From Aggregatimonas sangjinii (lineage in GTDB: Bacteria; Bacteroidota; Bacteroidia; Flavobacteriales; Flavobacteriaceae): a stretch of 64,000 nt of DNA. Positions within the stretch are counted from its first letter, which is position 1. Every line of letters begins with the position of its first letter. The translations under genes and the position numbers were made by a program. The DNA is taken from the NCBI RefSeq assembly GCF_005943945.1, contig NZ_CP040710.1, forward strand, positions 1,747,001 to 1,811,000, given 5' to 3'. Below, piece after piece: positions 9,441-18,800 of this stretch. The notes under the pieces were generated by a model that was not told the DNA's origin, searched no databases, and saw only the letters and a list, made by a program, of their open reading frames with translations.

Positions 9441-10346
9441 CTAAATTGTCGCCGAGACACCAAGACGTCCGGCATAGACCGCTTCGCCTATTACAAATTT
9501 TGTTTTTTGTGGCGCCAGGGTAAATCGTACCTCGAACTCACTTTCATAGGGCAGTGTATGCTCCAAAAAGAAGTTCACTACCGCGATGAGCTTTCCTTGC
9601 GGAAGGTAATCGCCTATCTCGTCCGGGCGGCTGATCTTGTCGATCGTAAAAATATACTTGGGTAGAAAGGTTTTCGGTTTTCCCGCCGTGGCCATATTCA
9701 CCCCAAGTTGCCATGGTTCGTGAAACGTTTCGGCACCTATCGATGCGAAATCGTGTTCGATGACCAAGTGTTCCTCGATGATATTTTCCAATATCAATTT
9801 TAACAACGGCATATTTCCCGCAATCTTGTACATGAAGGGCATTGTCTTTAAAATTTTCGCTGCCATTCGTTGGGGAATCTTTTGATCTATTTTCCATAAA
9901 TCCATCAGAAAACGCACCAGTTCCGGACTTCCCAAAGATCTAAAGGTACGGTCTTCGGCAGTTTCGATATCTACGCGTTGCAGAAAAAACTCGGTTTCCA
10001 AAGGCTTAAAGAATTTCCTGGCGTTCTCTTCCTCTATTTTTCTTCCATTGTAATCGGCGACCATGGTCTCAACATATGGCGTACTGGAATAGGTACTGTG
10101 AAAAAAGCGTTCCGGAAAAATATTGTAGAACCCGCGACGGCTCAGAAGAACATCGATAACCCCGTCTTTCTCGAGATTTTCGTTAATGGCGGTAATATCC
10201 TTGCTAAATCTCCTTTTGAAAAAATCGGTTAGGGAGATGTCCAATTCCGTCTCGTGTTCAAGGTAGGATATAAACGTTTCGGCCTTCAAATCAAAACCAA
10301 GGTCGAACACCTCTTGGCGTATATCGTAAGGAGAGACCGTTTTCAT
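9441..10346 (-). CDS. tssG: T6SS baseplate subunit TssG
   Basis: 301 residues, a normal TssG length. TssG pairs with TssF in each baseplate wedge. The C-terminal region (LPQGKLIAVVNFFLEHTLPY, residues 248-267) resembles the conserved Leu-rich end of TssG/VasB proteins, and a preceding segment (HEPWQLGVNMATAG) fits the usual 'LG.n..lG' region. The start MKTVSPYDIRQEVF lies 3 bp after the stop of the NlpC gene, so the two form one transcript. Sequence similarity to proteobacterial TssG is weak. The call depends partly on the operon. Confidence 0.8.
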   Translation of the reverse strand: MKTVSPYDIRQEVFDLGFDLKAETFISYLEHETELDISLTDFFKRRFSKDITAINENLEKDGVIDVLLSRRGFYNIFPERFFHSTYSSTPYVETMVADYNGRKIEEENARKFFKPLETEFFLQRVDIETAEDRTFRSLGSPELVRFLMDLWKIDQKIPQRMAAKILKTMPFMYKIAGNMPLLKLILENIIEEHLVIEHDFASIGAETFHEPWQLGVNMATAGKPKTFLPKYIFTIDKISRPDEIGDYLPQGKLIAVVNFFLEHTLPYESEFEVRFTLAPQKTKFVIGEAVYAGRLGVSATI

Positions 10347-10349
10347 GTC

Positions 10350-10976
10350 TTATTGATTTTTTAGCAAGCGTGCACCAGAAACGAATCTGTCTTGCCAATA
10401 CTTGGAATTCAAATCGGCGATTTGAACACCATGTGGAGAATTGGATCCCGTGAATTTCCCATTTTGCAGATAGATACCTACATGCGATACGACCTTATCG
10501 TCAAAACGCAGTCTAAAGAACAATAAATCGCCTTGCTGCAGGTACTTTTGTCCTTTGAAATGCGCTTTAATATCATAGTTGAATTGTTCGTTCGATGTTC
10601 TGGGGAGCTCGAAATCGTAGGCTTTTTCGAAAACATCCTGTACATAAGCAGAGCAATCAACCCCCGATTTTGTCGTGCCACCCCAATTATAGGGCGTCCC
10701 CAACCAATCGTTGATGACATCGTATAGTTTTTCGTTTTGTAGCTCATCCTCACCAACCTCCAACAATTTTGCGAACTTGGTCTTTTCGGCTGCGGAAAGG
10801 TAAGAGGGGGTCGTAGGAATATTCGGGGTTTCTTTGATTTTATCTTTCTCGGCCGCCAAACGCTTCGATTTTTCAATCTCTTGCCTGTAGTAGCTGGTAT
10901 CGTTGCCACTTTGGGTTTTCTTTGCGCAAGCGGAAAGTAACACAATAACTATGAGAAAATATAGTTTTAATTTCAT
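10350..10976 (-). CDS. NlpC/P60 lipoprotein, probable cell-wall hydrolase of the T6SS
   Basis: 208 residues. It is a lipoprotein by its lipobox LLSAC (Cys17). A linker follows, then an NlpC/P60 domain with the catalytic Cys in SGVDCSAYVQ (Cys108) and His in VSHVGIYL (His165); a third polar residue near 179-182 is plausible. Such enzymes cut peptide stems of peptidoglycan. It is the first gene of the leftward T6SS operon, overlapping no other gene and lying 3 bp from tssG. The simplest role is opening the wall locally for assembly of the envelope complex, as described for TagX in Acinetobacter. A secreted effector is less likely because of the lipid anchor. The role is inferred; the family is clear. 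Confidence 0.85.
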   Translation of the reverse strand: MKLKLYFLIVIVLLSACAKKTQSGNDTSYYRQEIEKSKRLAAEKDKIKETPNIPTTPSYLSAAEKTKFAKLLEVGEDELQNEKLYDVINDWLGTPYNWGGTTKSGVDCSAYVQDVFEKAYDFELPRTSNEQFNYDIKAHFKGQKYLQQGDLLFFRLRFDDKVVSHVGIYLQNGKFTGSNSPHGVQIADLNSKYWQDRFVSGARLLKNQ

Positions 10977-11031
10977 AAAATAGTAGTACTTTTAAGATAC
11001 TTGAAAAACGGCTGAAAAATAGGCAATAATT

Positions 11032-12048
11032 ATGAACAATAAAAGTATTAAAACCCACTTTGACCTAAACGTGTTTATCACATTTTTAGTATTGCTTTTA
11101 TGTGGATTGGCCCTTTTTTCGTTTCGATTGAATAGTGAGGTAGACTGCAGCAATGTAGATTTCGATGTGATATCCAATTCGTATACCGTGGAGGATTTGA
11201 TAGAGTTCAAGAGTACCGATACTTCAGGGGTAGAGTGGACGTGGGATTTTGGGGACGAAGCGCCCGAAGCCTATCGATCGAATGTGGTCCATCAATTTAA
11301 AAAGCCCGGAACCTACACTGTGGCCCTACAAATGAACGGGGAATGTATCGCTACGAGGGAGTTGGTCATTTCAAAAACCAAGATCATCCGATCGCCCGAA
11401 TTGATCCCTAATATTATTTTGCCAAAATACATTAGAGTAGGGGAACCTGTAGAATTTTTCAATGATTCCAAATTCGCTACCTCATGGCAATGGAGCTTCG
11501 GGGAAACGACCACGGTAGATGGAAACGATAGAAAGGAAACCTACACCTATAAAACACCGGGCAAAAAAACGATTTTATTGGTCGTTAACGAAGACCGGCG
11601 TCACGAGGCCAAAAGAATACTTACGGTCTTACCCGCGGAAAGAAGAGCGAGAAGGACGCGAAATAGGGATATCACAACTCCCATAGCGGACGTATTAGTA
11701 GAAATTCCCGATGCGCCGGTTGAAGACGCCCCACCAGTTACCGTAGTAGACGATTCGCCACCATACGTAGAGATTTCAAGTGACCAAATACAGGACATGT
11801 TGATGAAATATTCCAGCAGGAATTTAGACGATGTGGCCATACGGAAATATTTTGCCGTATCGAATATCCCCGTCTTCAACAGTAAGGGAGATCGTTTTAC
11901 GGTAAGCGAATTTTTCAAAACAATCCGCGACGTCAATCGGCTGGAGATAAAAAGCATTAAATTGTATCGCAGTAAAGAAACGGGATTGATTAAAAGTATG
12001 ACGGTGGACCTACGCTACAAGAACGGTCTTTTCTGGAAATCATTCTGA
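11032..12048 (+). CDS. Membrane-anchored PKD-domain protein, probable T6SSiii component (TssP-like)
   Basis: 338 residues, divergent from the NlpC-led operon with only 55 bp between the two starts. One membrane helix (residues 12-30) anchors two PKD-type beta-sandwich domains in the periplasm; their hallmarks are WTWDFGDEAPEA and WQWSFGETTTVD. A basic then acidic/proline linker (RRARRTRNRD, then DAPVEDAPPVTVVDDSPPY) leads to a compact C-terminal domain. PKD domains usually mediate protein contacts. I recall a PKD-bearing protein, TssP, among the T6SSiii envelope components, and this is the best candidate here, but that name should be checked by family search. Confidence 0.65.
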   Translation: MNNKSIKTHFDLNVFITFLVLLLCGLALFSFRLNSEVDCSNVDFDVISNSYTVEDLIEFKSTDTSGVEWTWDFGDEAPEAYRSNVVHQFKKPGTYTVALQMNGECIATRELVISKTKIIRSPELIPNIILPKYIRVGEPVEFFNDSKFATSWQWSFGETTTVDGNDRKETYTYKTPGKKTILLVVNEDRRHEAKRILTVLPAERRARRTRNRDITTPIADVLVEIPDAPVEDAPPVTVVDDSPPYVEISSDQIQDMLMKYSSRNLDDVAIRKYFAVSNIPVFNSKGDRFTVSEFFKTIRDVNRLEIKSIKLYRSKETGLIKSMTVDLRYKNGLFWKSF

Positions 12049-12488
12049 CACAAAAACTTCTACGGTTTCTTACATACTTCTCGAATACAGCGGATATAGG
12101 TCATTCGTCCAAGCGTATGAATATTGCGGTTTTTGATTAACAGCAACCGCCGTATACGATTAACTGGGTATAACCCATTCGTTTTTCTATTTGGTATGGT
12201 CGAATGCCATGTTCTAACGGCCCATGTGCGATTCTCTGCTGCGCATCTTATCCGATGATTGAAAAATAGACGATTTGTATCAGGAAATTTATAATTTAAG
12301 CGCATTACTGCAATCTATTGGGGTGCCCGAGTATTCCTCTAATCTTTTTTTCAGAATGTAACAATTTGAAGATGTGCATTTTGTCGAAAATAATTTGGAT
12401 TTCTTGTTTGGTTTTTTAATTTAGCTGTGTCCTTATGTGACGTTATATAAATTATTAACGGTAATATTTACCACAAAAACCATTTATT
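12049..12488. other. 440-bp intergenic region upstream of hcp
   Basis: No convincing gene is seen; an 81-codon leftward reading frame at 12060-12305 has unlikely composition. The region should hold the hcp promoter. A perfect inverted repeat GGTAA-N3-TTACC lies at 12460-12472, 16 bp before the hcp start, and could be an operator or simple chance in AT-rich DNA. Confidence 0.5.
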
Positions 12489-12875
12489 ATGTCTTTTAAA
12501 GCTAAATTAAAAGTAGCGGGAAAAGAGCACACGATTCTACATTGCTCTTACGATTTAAACCAAGAAGTAGATCCAACCGGAAGACCATCTTCTGTAACTA
12601 GAGGGGGTCGTATTTATTTGACCGTTGAGTCAAATGGCGAAACCGGATTCTTTGAGTGGATGACCAACAACTTCGAAAGAAAGGATGGTACCATCGTCTT
12701 TATCAAAAGAGACACCGATGCCACACTCAAAGAGGTCAATTTCAAAGAAGGTTATTTGATCAAGTACAAGGAAAACTTTGATTCTTCTGGTCAAAACCCT
12801 TTAACTGAGACGTTTACTATTTCTGCGAAGGAACTTTCTTCCGGAGGTGGCGAGCACATCAACGAATGGGTATAA
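12489..12875 (+). CDS. hcp: T6SS tube protein Hcp (TssD), copy 1
   Basis: 128 residues. Hcp hexamers stack into the inner tube that is fired out of the cell. The Bacteroidota-type start MSFKAKLKVAGKEHTILHCS is seen, with the conserved GRPSSVTRGGRIYLTVES region and the closing beta strands (ENFDSSGQNPLTETFTISAK). It is monocistronic: a strong terminator follows 26 bp after the stop, which fits the need for far more Hcp than other subunits. Copy 2 at 14888 shares its plan but differs in many positions, so the two may form distinct tubes or serve different cargo. Confidence 0.93.
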   Translation: MSFKAKLKVAGKEHTILHCSYDLNQEVDPTGRPSSVTRGGRIYLTVESNGETGFFEWMTNNFERKDGTIVFIKRDTDATLKEVNFKEGYLIKYKENFDSSGQNPLTETFTISAKELSSGGGEHINEWV

Positions 12876-12901
12876 TCTGAAATATCATTCTAATATACTA
12901 A

Positions 12902-12925
12902 AGGAGGCATTTATGCCTCCTTTTT
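12902..12925 (+). terminator. Intrinsic terminator after hcp copy 1
   Basis: A stem of about seven to eight pairs (GGAGGCA at 12903-12909 with TGCCTCC at 12914-12920) has a tight loop and is followed by five T residues. It separates hcp from tssB-tssC. Confidence 0.88.
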
Positions 12926-12996
12926 ACGTTTTATACCGCGTACTTGGTGTGCGTATATATTTTTTTGATTAAATTTAAAAAATAAAACTATAATTT

Positions 12997-13449
12997 ATGG
13001 CTATTGATAACGTAGGAATTGGCGGTAACGAGGTAAAAGGCGACGCCAATGAAGCTCTAACCGATATTCCACAAAACCGAACACTAATTGCGGGAAAACT
13101 TACCCCTGATGCACCGGTTAAACCTGAAGTGGTAGAGGGGCTCCGGACAATCGAAGATGCTTTTGAGCATTTTGAACCAAAAATAAAAGTACCCTTCGAG
13201 GACAAGGATGGCCGCACGGTAAACGAGGAATTGGAATTTAAAAACCTTGGCGATTTCGGTAAGAAAGGTATTACCAATAATAGCGTATTCCTGAAAGAGC
13301 TTGAAATTGAAAGTGACCAATATAAGAAAATGATCAAGCAGTTAAAGACCAATAAGATTTTAAAGGCAGCGCTGGAAGACGCTGATGCCAAAAAATCGCT
13401 GGTCCAAACCATTGACGCCTTGATCGAGGAAATTAAAAATACCAAATAA
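12997..13449 (+). CDS. tssB: T6SS contractile sheath small subunit TssB
   Basis: 150 residues. With TssC it builds the contractile sheath around the Hcp tube. The conserved core is visible: a central FEHFEPKIKVPFEDKDGR segment, the ELEFKNLGDFGKKGI stretch typical of TssB, and a C-terminal helix ending in a basic tail. It begins 121 bp after the hcp stop, past the terminator, and is followed by tssC after 20 bp, so tssB-tssC form their own unit. The start MAIDNVGIGGNEVKG is the first ATG and matches the usual beginning of Bacteroidota TssB. Confidence 0.9.
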   Translation: MAIDNVGIGGNEVKGDANEALTDIPQNRTLIAGKLTPDAPVKPEVVEGLRTIEDAFEHFEPKIKVPFEDKDGRTVNEELEFKNLGDFGKKGITNNSVFLKELEIESDQYKKMIKQLKTNKILKAALEDADAKKSLVQTIDALIEEIKNTK

Positions 13450-13469
13450 CTACAATACCCAATAACAAT

Positions 13470-14831
13470 ATGTCAGATTCGCCCAACAAGCAAAAGCAGT
13501 CCCAGCTTAAAGATAAACCATACATAGACCAAATAAAGGAGAAATCGGATGACCTTGCCAAATATGGCGGCTTTGATTTATTGGAATCAGCTATAGATGA
13601 CGTTCAAAACCTAAATCCCGACCGTAAGGCTAGGCGAAAGATGTTCCTCACTGAGAACAATAAGAAAAAGGAACGTGATTCGTTGTTGAAAATCTTATCG
13701 CTTTGGTCTGAAACGTTAAAATCGGGCGATGACATCATTTCTTTGGTACAATCTGCCGATGATAAGGCAAAGGAATCCAAAGAGGTATATACCAAGAACA
13801 TGAAAATGGCCTTGGAAGAAACAAGGGAATTGGAAACGTCTTATCGTTCCGTAGCCTTGTTTTATCGAAATACCGATATGCCATCCTTGAAAAATGTTAC
13901 CATTGTCAACGCTGAACTGGATCAACTTACCGATTTGGATAATACGCGGTTTTTCGATTACATCAGGGAAGAGCTGGTTTCGAAATACGACCGTTTAGAT
14001 CTCCGGGAAAATTATGGTCTAATGGTACTCCCAGGGTATTTGGGTTCAAAATCGGTGGTGGACAAATGGGCAAAAATGGCTCATGAGAACAAAGTCACCC
14101 TAGTCACCGACTTTGCCCACTTAGACGAGCCGGACGATGTTATGGAAATGTTCGAAAGTGCCAATTTAGCGAGTGGCGACATGTATCTTTCCAATACCAT
14201 CATGACCTGTAATTGGTTAGTGGGTCGCGGAAAGGCCGATGAAGTTGGCGAGCAGGACGATATTCACGTACCTCCTTCCGGTGCCTTGGCAGGTAAAATA
14301 TACAAGACGTTGATGTCTCAAGTTACCGCTGGTAAAAAACACGGTGGCCTTAGTGAGGTAGACGGTGTGCGTTTTGATTTGAGAAAGAGTGAAATTGCGA
14401 ATCTAGAGAACCTAGGGCTTGTACCGATGGTCAATGAGTATGGTAAGGTCATGGCGTTCTCTGCCAAGACCTTATTTAATGGCGATAATCTAGGCCTACA
14501 GACCTATTCCGTAGTAAGGGTTTTTGATTACATTACTAAAGTGTTAATGGACTTCTTGAACAGAAGGGCCTTTGAGAATTTCAATGCCAAGACTAAAAAA
14601 GAAATCCATAACCAGATCGTTCGCTTCTTGGATGAAGTTTCAGGTCCGGACAAACTCATCGAGAATTTTGAGATCAACCGTTTTGAGCAAGATCCCAATC
14701 AAAAAGATAGGATTTACTTGGATGTGCGCTTAAAGCCGTATTTCCCGGCCAAGAACTTTTTAATCAAAATGGACGGACAAAAAGGCGACGAAGGCGCCGA
14801 ATGGGATACGGATTACGAGCAAAGCAAGTAG
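13470..14831 (+). CDS. tssC: T6SS contractile sheath large subunit TssC
   Basis: 453 residues, the normal size. TssC forms the outer sheath layer and pairs with TssB. Recognisable blocks are an N-terminal helical part and the central LREDYGLMVLPG-like region (LRENYGLMVLPGYLGSKSVV). Further on are IHVPPSGALAGKIYK and a C-terminal strand region (KDRIYLDVRLKPYFPAKNFL) that interlocks sheath subunits. It is co-transcribed with tssB and followed after 56 bp by the second hcp. No damage to the reading frame is seen. Confidence 0.92.
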   Translation: MSDSPNKQKQSQLKDKPYIDQIKEKSDDLAKYGGFDLLESAIDDVQNLNPDRKARRKMFLTENNKKKERDSLLKILSLWSETLKSGDDIISLVQSADDKAKESKEVYTKNMKMALEETRELETSYRSVALFYRNTDMPSLKNVTIVNAELDQLTDLDNTRFFDYIREELVSKYDRLDLRENYGLMVLPGYLGSKSVVDKWAKMAHENKVTLVTDFAHLDEPDDVMEMFESANLASGDMYLSNTIMTCNWLVGRGKADEVGEQDDIHVPPSGALAGKIYKTLMSQVTAGKKHGGLSEVDGVRFDLRKSEIANLENLGLVPMVNEYGKVMAFSAKTLFNGDNLGLQTYSVVRVFDYITKVLMDFLNRRAFENFNAKTKKEIHNQIVRFLDEVSGPDKLIENFEINRFEQDPNQKDRIYLDVRLKPYFPAKNFLIKMDGQKGDEGAEWDTDYEQSK

Positions 14832-14887
14832 TCGCAATCCGCTCCGCTGTAGAGTACCACTAGAAAATAACATAAAACCCCACCGCT

Positions 14888-15277
14888 ATGTCTTTTTTAG
14901 CAAAAATGATCGTTGACGGCACAGAATACAATGTGCTGCACTGTACCTATAATTTTGAACAACCGATGGACAGTACCGGCAAACCGGCCGGCAAACCTCT
15001 CGGTGGCCAAATCATGGTGACCATTGAATCCCAAGGTAAGTTCGATCTCTTTCATTGGATGTCCTCGCCTGACCAGACCAAAGACGGATCTATTATCTTC
15101 TTCAAACGGGATGCCATGTCGCAATTGCAGAAAGTGGAATTTATGAAATCGTACTGCGTTAGTCTCGAAGAGGAATTCGATGCCGATGACGCCATCCCGA
15201 TGCAAAAACGAATCGTAATCTCTGCCAAGACCATCAAAATCGGTGATATGACCTTTGAAAATAGTTGGGGAGTGTAA
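14888..15277 (+). CDS. hcp: T6SS tube protein Hcp (TssD), copy 2
   Basis: 129 residues. It has the same family plan as copy 1: MSFLAKMIVDGTEYNVLHCT start, the GKPAGKPLGGQIMVTIES loop-strand and the closing FENSWGV. The sequence is only moderately similar to copy 1. It lies 56 bp after tssC and is the last T6SS structural gene before a 590-bp gap and the giant hydrolase-CHAT gene. A second, divergent Hcp next to a large accessory gene is the arrangement often seen for Hcp-linked cargo, which makes the neighbour a candidate client; that link is an inference. Confidence 0.92.
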   Translation: MSFLAKMIVDGTEYNVLHCTYNFEQPMDSTGKPAGKPLGGQIMVTIESQGKFDLFHWMSSPDQTKDGSIIFFKRDAMSQLQKVEFMKSYCVSLEEEFDADDAIPMQKRIVISAKTIKIGDMTFENSWGV

Positions 15278-15867
15278 AAAACACATTTAAAGGATAACCG
15301 TAAAATGAAGTATCCGAAAAATTTATTTCAAAGAATTTCGGAACTCAGTTTTTCAAACTTTAGTATTCATAAGATACTTTAAGTTCTGTGAACTACAGTC
15401 AAAGATTGACATACTACTTTATGAAAGAAATACTATAAAGTTAGAGACCATTTAATAATACTAGTTTAAACTTCTCCTATCCCTCAAAGCCCAAGAACTT
15501 AGGTATGCACTTCATATCTTGAAGAAGATGTACATCCACCACTTATTTTCGAACTTTCTTTCTATAGCTTACCATTTAAGGCGATAATAAGACCATCGAT
15601 AAACAAAAGTCTACAATTCCTACAATTTTCAATCTCTTTCATCACCCCAAGAGAGAAAATTTGTAAATTGAACTTCCTCCACAAATACCATAGCTAACGC
15701 GAATTTCGTATTTCCCCTTTTTAAACTTAGCGCATTACACCAGTCGGCACAACGTACAATATCCTGTTGACAAGCCCTACATGCAATGAAAGCAATGAAC
15801 TTGTTTTCTTTTCATTTGTTTTTCGGAATCGGGCGGGGTTCGGACATGCGTTAAAAAAGGCAATAGC
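15278..15867. other. 590-bp intergenic region before the CHAT gene
   Basis: AT-rich with no supported gene and no obvious terminator or RNA. It gives the giant gene its own promoter region. The best -7-like match is TTCATTTG at 15821-15828, one mismatch from TAnnTTTG and without a -33 partner, so no promoter is called. Confidence 0.5.
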
Positions 15868-18800
15868 ATGAAAGAACTACAGGTTTACGGTGAAAAACAA
15901 AAAGAAGGTTCGGAAAACAGGCTTCCTCAGGGCATTTACACCGAATTTGAACATATAGCTACCGTTGCACTCTCGTCCACAAGATCAAAAAGCCTACAAC
16001 AGAAATTCAAGGTAGCGGAGGATTCCGTTATCGTACTTCATTTTCAGGACGGTTCGGAATGGATAGGGCACCCCGACGATGTACAGGAAATTTATGGGAA
16101 CACCGATGAATTGCGCTCCGGTGTGAGCGAGTCGTTTGTTTTCGACGCCAATGTGGGCACATCCGACACCACTAGGGGCGTACTCCAGCGCATACTCATC
16201 AAGTCGATGAGTATGCTACGATTAAAACCGGCAAAAGACCTCGTAAAAATAACGGGAAAGGAGTTGGCCCAAGGATACGACAATAGGGTACAACCCACCC
16301 CGGGATTATACCATATCGACAAAAATTTTAACCTGAAACCGACCGCGGGTAATTTAGAAACCTTGGAACCATATTTACTCCTTGTTCACGGTACCCTGTC
16401 TACGGCAAAAGAGGCTTTCGGACAGTTGCAGACGGGAGGCAAGGCAATATGGGACGAATTGTTCGAATTGTATGGTGGGCAGATGCTTGCGCTCGAGCAT
16501 AAAACGCTCTCGGTTAATCCGATACAAAATGCCATTGATTTTCTAGAGCAGTGTGCTACCGGCATTCAAATCGATATTATCAGTCATTCCAGAGGTGGAC
16601 TTGTCGCGGATATTCTAGCCATGTGCGATTCTCGGAATACGGTCATCGGGTTCAGTGCCATCCAGCTGGGCATCGTAAAGGAAAAAGATAAGGTTTCACA
16701 TGCCCTCATGCTCGAGATCAACGCTCTGGCGCGCCTTAAGCGCATTACCGTAGGAAAAGTGGTTCGAATTGCCGCCCCATCCAGTGGTACGACCATTTTA
16801 TCGAAGAGAGTCGATCACTTCTTCAATTTAATGTTGAACGCGGTTTCCCTAGCCCTAGGGCCTGCTAGTCCGTTATATACCTTGGCCAAGTCTTTCCTCT
16901 TGGAATTGATTAAACTGAAGGCCGATCCTGAAGTCATGGCCGGTTTGAACAGTATGGTTCCCGATTCCCTCTTTCAAAAGGCACTGAATACACCAGGAAA
17001 TGTTGTAGTAAGCGATCTATATACAATTTCCGGTGATGCCGAAGTAGGAGGTTTTAATCTGAATTCCTTGAAGGTGTTGTTGGCGAATCTCTTTTACGGA
17101 ACCGCAAACGATTTGGTCGTCGATACAGGGAGAATGCTTCATGGCGTTCCACGATTGAACGGTGTATTCAACTTTCTATCACAAGATGAACGGACCAATC
17201 ATTTCAATTATTTTGGAAATGAAAACACCTGTCAGGCCATCATGCAGGCCCTGAACGCCACTGAGAAAGAACCTGCCATAAGTTACCAGAAGGAAATCGA
17301 AGCGGCCGGAGAGCGAGGGGTCGTTCTTGATCTATTTTCTTTAAAAGGTGTGCACTACAGCGAGGCCCATGTTTCAGGAACCCGGAACATCGTCATATTG
17401 GTGCCCGGTATCATGGGCTCGACCCTCACTAGAAATTCGGACCCTCAATGGGTGGAAATGAGCGAAATCAATAAGGGGGGCATCGCTAAAAACCTATCGA
17501 TAAAGGCTACCAATGTTAGCGCGGAGGGCGTTATCGAAAAATACTATGATGATTTTGCCAAGTACCTTTCAAAGGATTACGATGTGGTGACTTTTCCCTA
17601 TGATTGGCGTAAACCGTTGAAAGAGGCTGCCACGAAATTCAAAAAGGTCTTAGAGTCCACTTGTGGCCATCCTGGAAGGGAAGTACATATCATCGCCCAC
17701 TCCATGGGTGGCTTGGTTACGCGACAAATAATGATCGACCATCCAGATACTTGGGACAATTTCAAGTCGAATTCCGACAATAAATTTGTCATGTTGGGGA
17801 CGCCCTGGTTGGGTTCCCATTTGATTATGGAGGTGCTTACGGGCCATAGTTCCCGAGTAAAGCAGTTGGCCATGATCGATTTTAAAAATGATCGGGAAGA
17901 CCTCTTAAAAGTTTTTTGGAAGTTTCCTGGAGTACTTCAACTGTTGCCGATTGGGGAAGATACGGAGTTCGCACAGGTCAAATTTTGGAATGCCTTAAAA
18001 AAAGAAGCAAAAATCGGTCGAATGCCGGATGCCAGTTCCAATTCGGATGAATTGGGCGCCTTTAAGGAGTACCGGAAACAGGTACGCGACTTTTTAGGGT
18101 CACTGACACAAGAAGATTTTGAAAACGTTTACTATGTCTGTGGCAAAGCGGAACAGACTGTGTTCGGGTACCGGTTAAAAGACCGGATATTTTCCAAGAG
18201 TAAGCGACTGGAATACTTGGCGACCTCCCATGGCGATGGTAGCGTAACTTGGGAAACGGGCATACCAAAAGCCCTAAATCCCTCAAATCTGTACTATGCC
18301 AATACGACTCACGGCGATTTGTCCGTCGAAAAACAAGTATTCGAAGGGGTTTCTGAAATATTGAAATTTAAAAAAACGGCCAAACTCGGTACAAAACCTC
18401 CTCTACATCGGGGTGGGGAACGTATAAGTGTTGTAAATGAGTTTGCCGAACCGGCCACAAACCCGACAGGTGTAATCAATGCCCTGTTCGGTAACGAAAA
18501 AGCAACAGCCCCCGTTGCGGAGGAAATAGCCGTAACCGTCGTTAATGGAGATCTGAAAATAGCGAGTTATCCCGTTATGGTCGGACACTTTTATAAGGAT
18601 ATTATTTTTGGGGCCGAAAAAGCACTGGATAGTTATTTGGACCATCGCTTGTCACAAAGACGGGATATCGGTTATTACCCAGGTGGAATAGGGGAGAGCG
18701 AGGTTTTTTTCAATCTCAATACCAATCCACATGGGGCGATTGTCTGCGGACTGGGAAGCACCAACCGGCTCACTCCTTTTCTACTCTCCAAAACCGTGGA

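Noticed and set aside
12060-12305. 81-codon leftward frame before hcp
   Set aside because: Arg/Asn/Ile-biased composition, no conserved look, and it sits in the promoter region of hcp.
12460-12472. GGTAA-N3-TTACC inverted repeat as an hcp operator
   Set aside because: Too short and AT-rich to separate from chance, and no second copy was found at the other T6SS promoters.
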